The notes under the pieces were generated by a model that saw only the letters and a list, made by a program, of their open reading frames with translations, made no database searches and was not told where the DNA came from. From Patescibacteria group bacterium (lineage in GTDB: Bacteria > Patescibacteriota > Gracilibacteria > Peribacterales > Peribacteraceae), in contig JAHIYH010000014.1 of NCBI GenBank assembly GCA_018814875.1, forward strand, positions 1 to 41,576: a stretch of 41,576 nucleotides of DNA, written 5' to 3'. Positions 39,351 to 41,576 of this stretch are shown one piece after another; position 1 is the stretch's first letter; every line of letters starts with the position of its first letter. A program made the position numbers and the translations under genes.

Positions 39351-39568
39351 TCTCACATTTTGAATAACTTCCACATATACACTACTCTCGAAGCTAGTAA
39401 GCGGGGTTGGCTGCAACAAAAGAGCCCAGGCGACTGTTTACCAAAAACACAGGTCCCTGCTAAGTCGTAAGACTACGTATAGGGGCTGATGCCTGCCCAG
39501 TGTCAGAAGGTTACGTGAGGGGGTTTACGCCTCTGATCTAAGCCCTGATGAACGGCGGCCGTAACTAT

Positions 39569-40324
39569 AAAACGGATCAGTTGTAGTTACGTTAATAAAT
39601 TTGGCTATATGCTGGAATATCTGAGTATCTGACGGTACTTGTGTTAGTTGGTGTACAAATGTACACTCACGGCATGAGTGACAATCCGATCAGTGCAGAC
39701 AATCAGCAGGAAAGACTTTTAGCAACACTAACTTCATCAGAACTAGGCAATTATATTGCAGGGTTCTCGGATGGAGAAGGTAGCTTCAATATTTCTTTTC
39801 GGAAGCGAAAAGATTATAAGTTACCGTGGAAAGTGTCAGCATGTTTCAATATTTCTCAAAAGGAAAAATCAATTCTCGAATTTATCAGACAACATCTTAA
39901 ATGTGGAACACTACGTTCTCGTCCAGATGGTGTTTGGTATTATGAAGTGAATAACTTGGAAGATTTGTGCGGTCATATCATTCCGTTCTTCCAAAAATAT
40001 TCGTTTCTCTCGAAAAAGAAGCAAAGAGATTTTCTACTTTTTCAAAAGATTGTTGTCATGATGCGGTCTAAACATCATTTGTCCAAGAAGGGCATTGCAA
40101 CAATTTTGGAACTTAGAAGAGAAATGAATGATGGTGGAAAGAGAAAGTATTCTGGATTGGAAATATTGAATGCATGCCAAAAGAATCCTCAGAGACTACA
40201 CGCCAGACTCACTCTATCGAAAGGTAGATGTTGAGATGATATAGTCCGATCTCATAGGCGACTATGAGCACTTGTAATCAGCTACCAAGATTATAAGGAT
40301 CTCGTTTAGGCGAGAGAACATATG
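39569..40324 (+). mobile_element. Group I intron at 23S position 1917 (E. coli numbering)
   Basis: The 756-base intron interrupts GTAACTAT/AACGGTCC. P1 is exact: exon GTAACTAT (39561-39568) pairs with GTAGTTAC (39583-39590), with the required U-G pair at the splice site. The intron ends in G (40324). Core elements are in order: P (TATGCTGGAATATC), Q (ACAATCAGCAGG, near 39699), R (CCTCAGAGACTACA, 40187-40200) and S (GATGATATAGTCC). It carries a homing endonuclease gene in the loop between Q and R (P6). Coxiella burnetii 23S has a group I intron at the same site. Confidence 0.92.
39674..40234 (+). CDS. LAGLIDADG homing endonuclease, single-motif type
   Basis: An intron-encoded endonuclease of about 186 residues that would cut intronless 23S genes near position 1917 and promote intron spread. 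One LAGLIDADG motif is visible near residue 24 (LGNYIAGFSDGEGSFNISF), so it should act as a homodimer. Further family blocks are WKVSACFNISQKEKSILEFI and CGHIIPFFQKYSFLSKKKQR. The frame overlaps the intron core at both ends: Q lies within its first codons and the R element encodes NPQRLHARL near the C-terminus. The start at ATG 39674 is preferred; ATG 39659 is possible. No frameshift or stop is seen, so it may be active. Confidence 0.9.
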   Translation: MSDNPISADNQQERLLATLTSSELGNYIAGFSDGEGSFNISFRKRKDYKLPWKVSACFNISQKEKSILEFIRQHLKCGTLRSRPDGVWYYEVNNLEDLCGHIIPFFQKYSFLSKKKQRDFLLFQKIVVMMRSKHHLSKKGIATILELRREMNDGGKRKYSGLEILNACQKNPQRLHARLTLSKGRC

Positions 40325-40358
<34 letters not shown>

Positions 40359-40559
40359 GAACCAAATTGTGTTCTAATAATAAGGGTTACACAACTTGCC
40401 CGAATCACGCGTAAGCGGGAGCACTAGGGAATATCGTGAATGGCATAAATAGTGCAAAACGTGGCTATATGCTGGAATATCCGAGTATGGAGCACTACTT
40501 GACAATTAACCTTGTCAACGTAACAATGTGACTCCTGCGGACAATCAGCAGGAAACCTA

Positions 40560-40811
40560 ATGAGTTTTGGAGAATCACCACAATTTGGCCCGAATTCTCA
40601 TCCTCTTCTTCCAGAAATTGTGCAATTAGCAGAAGAAGCTGTTACTAGAGGTGTTAAACCTGAATTAATTAAACAGGTACTTGCTAATGCAGCGAAAGGA
40701 GCACAAGAAATCACTGAAGAAGAGCCAGATGCAAAACAGTTGGATGCGATCAATCGCACGTTCCAAGAAGCGGTTGAAGCACTCAAAAAACTACTTGCAG
40801 AAATGAATTAA
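40560..40811 (+). CDS. Small helical protein encoded in the second group I intron (not a homing endonuclease)
   Basis: A protein of 83 residues, not recognised. After a short polar start (SFGESPQFGPNSHPLLP) it is almost entirely helical: EIVQLAEEAVTRGVKPELIK, then LANAAKGAQEITEEEPDAKQ and FQEAVEALKKLLAEMN. There is no LAGLIDADG, HNH or GIY-YIG motif. The frame fits exactly between the Q element (ending just before ATG 40560) and the R element (starting five bases after its stop at 40811), the place where the sister intron keeps its endonuclease. Codon use looks coding and the frame is clean. It could be a splicing helper or a passenger. Confidence 0.6.
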   Translation: MSFGESPQFGPNSHPLLPEIVQLAEEAVTRGVKPELIKQVLANAAKGAQEITEEEPDAKQLDAINRTFQEAVEALKKLLAEMN

Positions 40812-40848
40812 GGATTCCTCAGAGACTACACGCCACGCCCCTTCGGGG

Positions 40849-40940
40849 ACAATTGACAATTAACAATTGACATTTGACTTCTTCGTTAATCGAATAGCGA
40901 GGTGTCAACTGTCAAAAGTCAAATGTCAACATGTCCATCT
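40849..40940 (+). repeat. TTGACAATTAACAATTGAC-word hairpin in the P8 region of the second intron
   Basis: ACAATTGACAATTAACAATT and TGACATTTGACTTC on the left pair with GTCAAAAGTCAAATGTCAAC on the right. These are the words seen in the 23S intervening sequences. The insertion lies between R and S, so the catalytic core is left intact. Confidence 0.75.
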
Positions 40941-41576
40941 CCTCGGAGGAAGATGATATAGTCCGATCCCCATGGCGACATGGGGGAGTAGAAAATCATC
41001 TACTCGCTAAAAAACATGTGTAACTTCCACAGTTAACTGCTTGCCAGCCGTAGCCTTGGCGAAGGTTGGTCAAATGTTAATTGTTAACTGTTGTTTATGA
41101 AGTTCCGACCCGCACGAATGGTATAACGGTCTGGGCACTGTCTCGACGCGACGCCCAGTGAAATTGCAGTCCCGGTACAAATGCCGGGTTGATTACGGAA
41201 GGACGAAAAGACCCTATGAAGCTTTACTATAGGCTGGCATTGCAGAGTTGGTATGTGCGTGCAGGATAGGTGGGAGACTTTGAAGCCTCGGCGTTAGCCG
41301 GGGTGGAGTCAACCTTGAGATACCACCCTTGCATTCTGATTCTGCTCACTCACTTCATTTACACATGGAGTGAGGACCGTGCTTGCTGGGTAGTTTAACT
41401 GGGGCGGTTGCCTCCTAAAATGTAACGGAGGCGTGCAATGGTCCACTAGCGCCGGATGGAAATCGGCGCGGTTGTATAATCGCATAAGTGGGCCTGACTG
41501 TGAGGCATACAAGCCGAGCAGAGACGAAAGTCGGTGATAGTGATCCGGTGTCCGAGCAATTTAACTTGCTCAAACC

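Larger units (their letters stand above)
40359..41099 (+). mobile_element. Group I intron at 23S position 1951 (E. coli numbering)
   Basis: The 741-base intron splits GTCGGGT/AAGTTCCGACC, only 34 exon bases after the first intron. P1: exon TCGGGT (40353-40358) pairs with GCCCGA (40398-40403), again with U-G at the splice site. The intron ends in G (41099). P (TATGCTGGAATATCCGAG), Q (GACAATCAGCAGG), R (CCTCAGAGACTACACG) and S (GATGATATAGTCCGAT) are almost identical to those of the first intron, so the two are relatives. Coxiella burnetii carries introns at this same pair of sites. A non-endonuclease frame lies in P6, and P8 carries a word-array hairpin. Confidence 0.9.

Overview
The window looks like a chromosomal segment of a Candidate Phyla Radiation (Patescibacteria) bacterium. 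The pointers are compact single-domain housekeeping genes, an SLH-anchored S-layer protein, a 23S rRNA gene not linked to 16S and crowded with introns and insertions, and the standard use of TGA as a stop (rnpA and ssb end in TGA), which argues against the recoded Gracilibacteria/Absconditabacteria. Peregrinibacteria/Peribacteria would fit, but the class cannot be fixed from this sequence alone.

Layout. 1-5 kb: MscS-like channel, N-formylglutamate amidohydrolase-like enzyme, M23 peptidase, a hypothetical gene and a dGTPase-like HD protein. 5-9 kb: a candidate structured RNA, a YfiH/PgeF-type enzyme, NAD(P)HX dehydratase, a small hypothetical gene and a GT4 glycosyltransferase. 8.8-13.7 kb: cell-wall and envelope block (FtsQ-like, D-Ala-D-Ala carboxypeptidase, LysM-M23 peptidase, secreted Ig-like protein, PAS protein). 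13.8-18.1 kb: tRNA-Asp, gatA, gatC, rnpA, yidC. 18.4-23.8 kb: coiled-coil protein, class I aldolase, two tandem csrA genes, cysS and a HicB-like protein. 24.5-35.8 kb: giant S-layer protein, FemAB-like transferase, superoxide dismutase, rpoB (no rpoC follows) and ssb. 36.5 kb to the end: 23S rRNA, cut by the window edge, with two group I introns and at least six further insertions.

Two themes run through the window. First, nearly every gene boundary carries an inverted repeat built from short head-to-tail words, with a different vocabulary at different sites (for example AAGTTCC, GGACTTCGGGATTA, GCTTCATTA, GGGCGTTG, AATTGACAATTG). The same words also occur in frame inside proteins (GT4, FemAB, superoxide dismutase, rpoB, yidC, cysS) and inside the 23S rRNA and one intron. 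Second, two convergent gene junctions (about 2.9-3.9 kb and 11.9-13.4 kb) hold diverged duplicate tails of both flanking genes around a cargo gene. These look like scars of foreign DNA capture with one homologous and one illegitimate end.

Expression signals fall into two styles. At least ten genes have a -10 hexamer (often extended, TGCTATNNT) only 6-7 bases before the start codon, which suggests leaderless mRNAs. The csrA pair and two hypothetical genes instead have strong Shine-Dalgarno sites and classical terminators. rpoB, csrA1 and the 23S gene have upstream -35/-10 promoters with 16-base spacers. All calls were made by reading the sequence; no database search was run.
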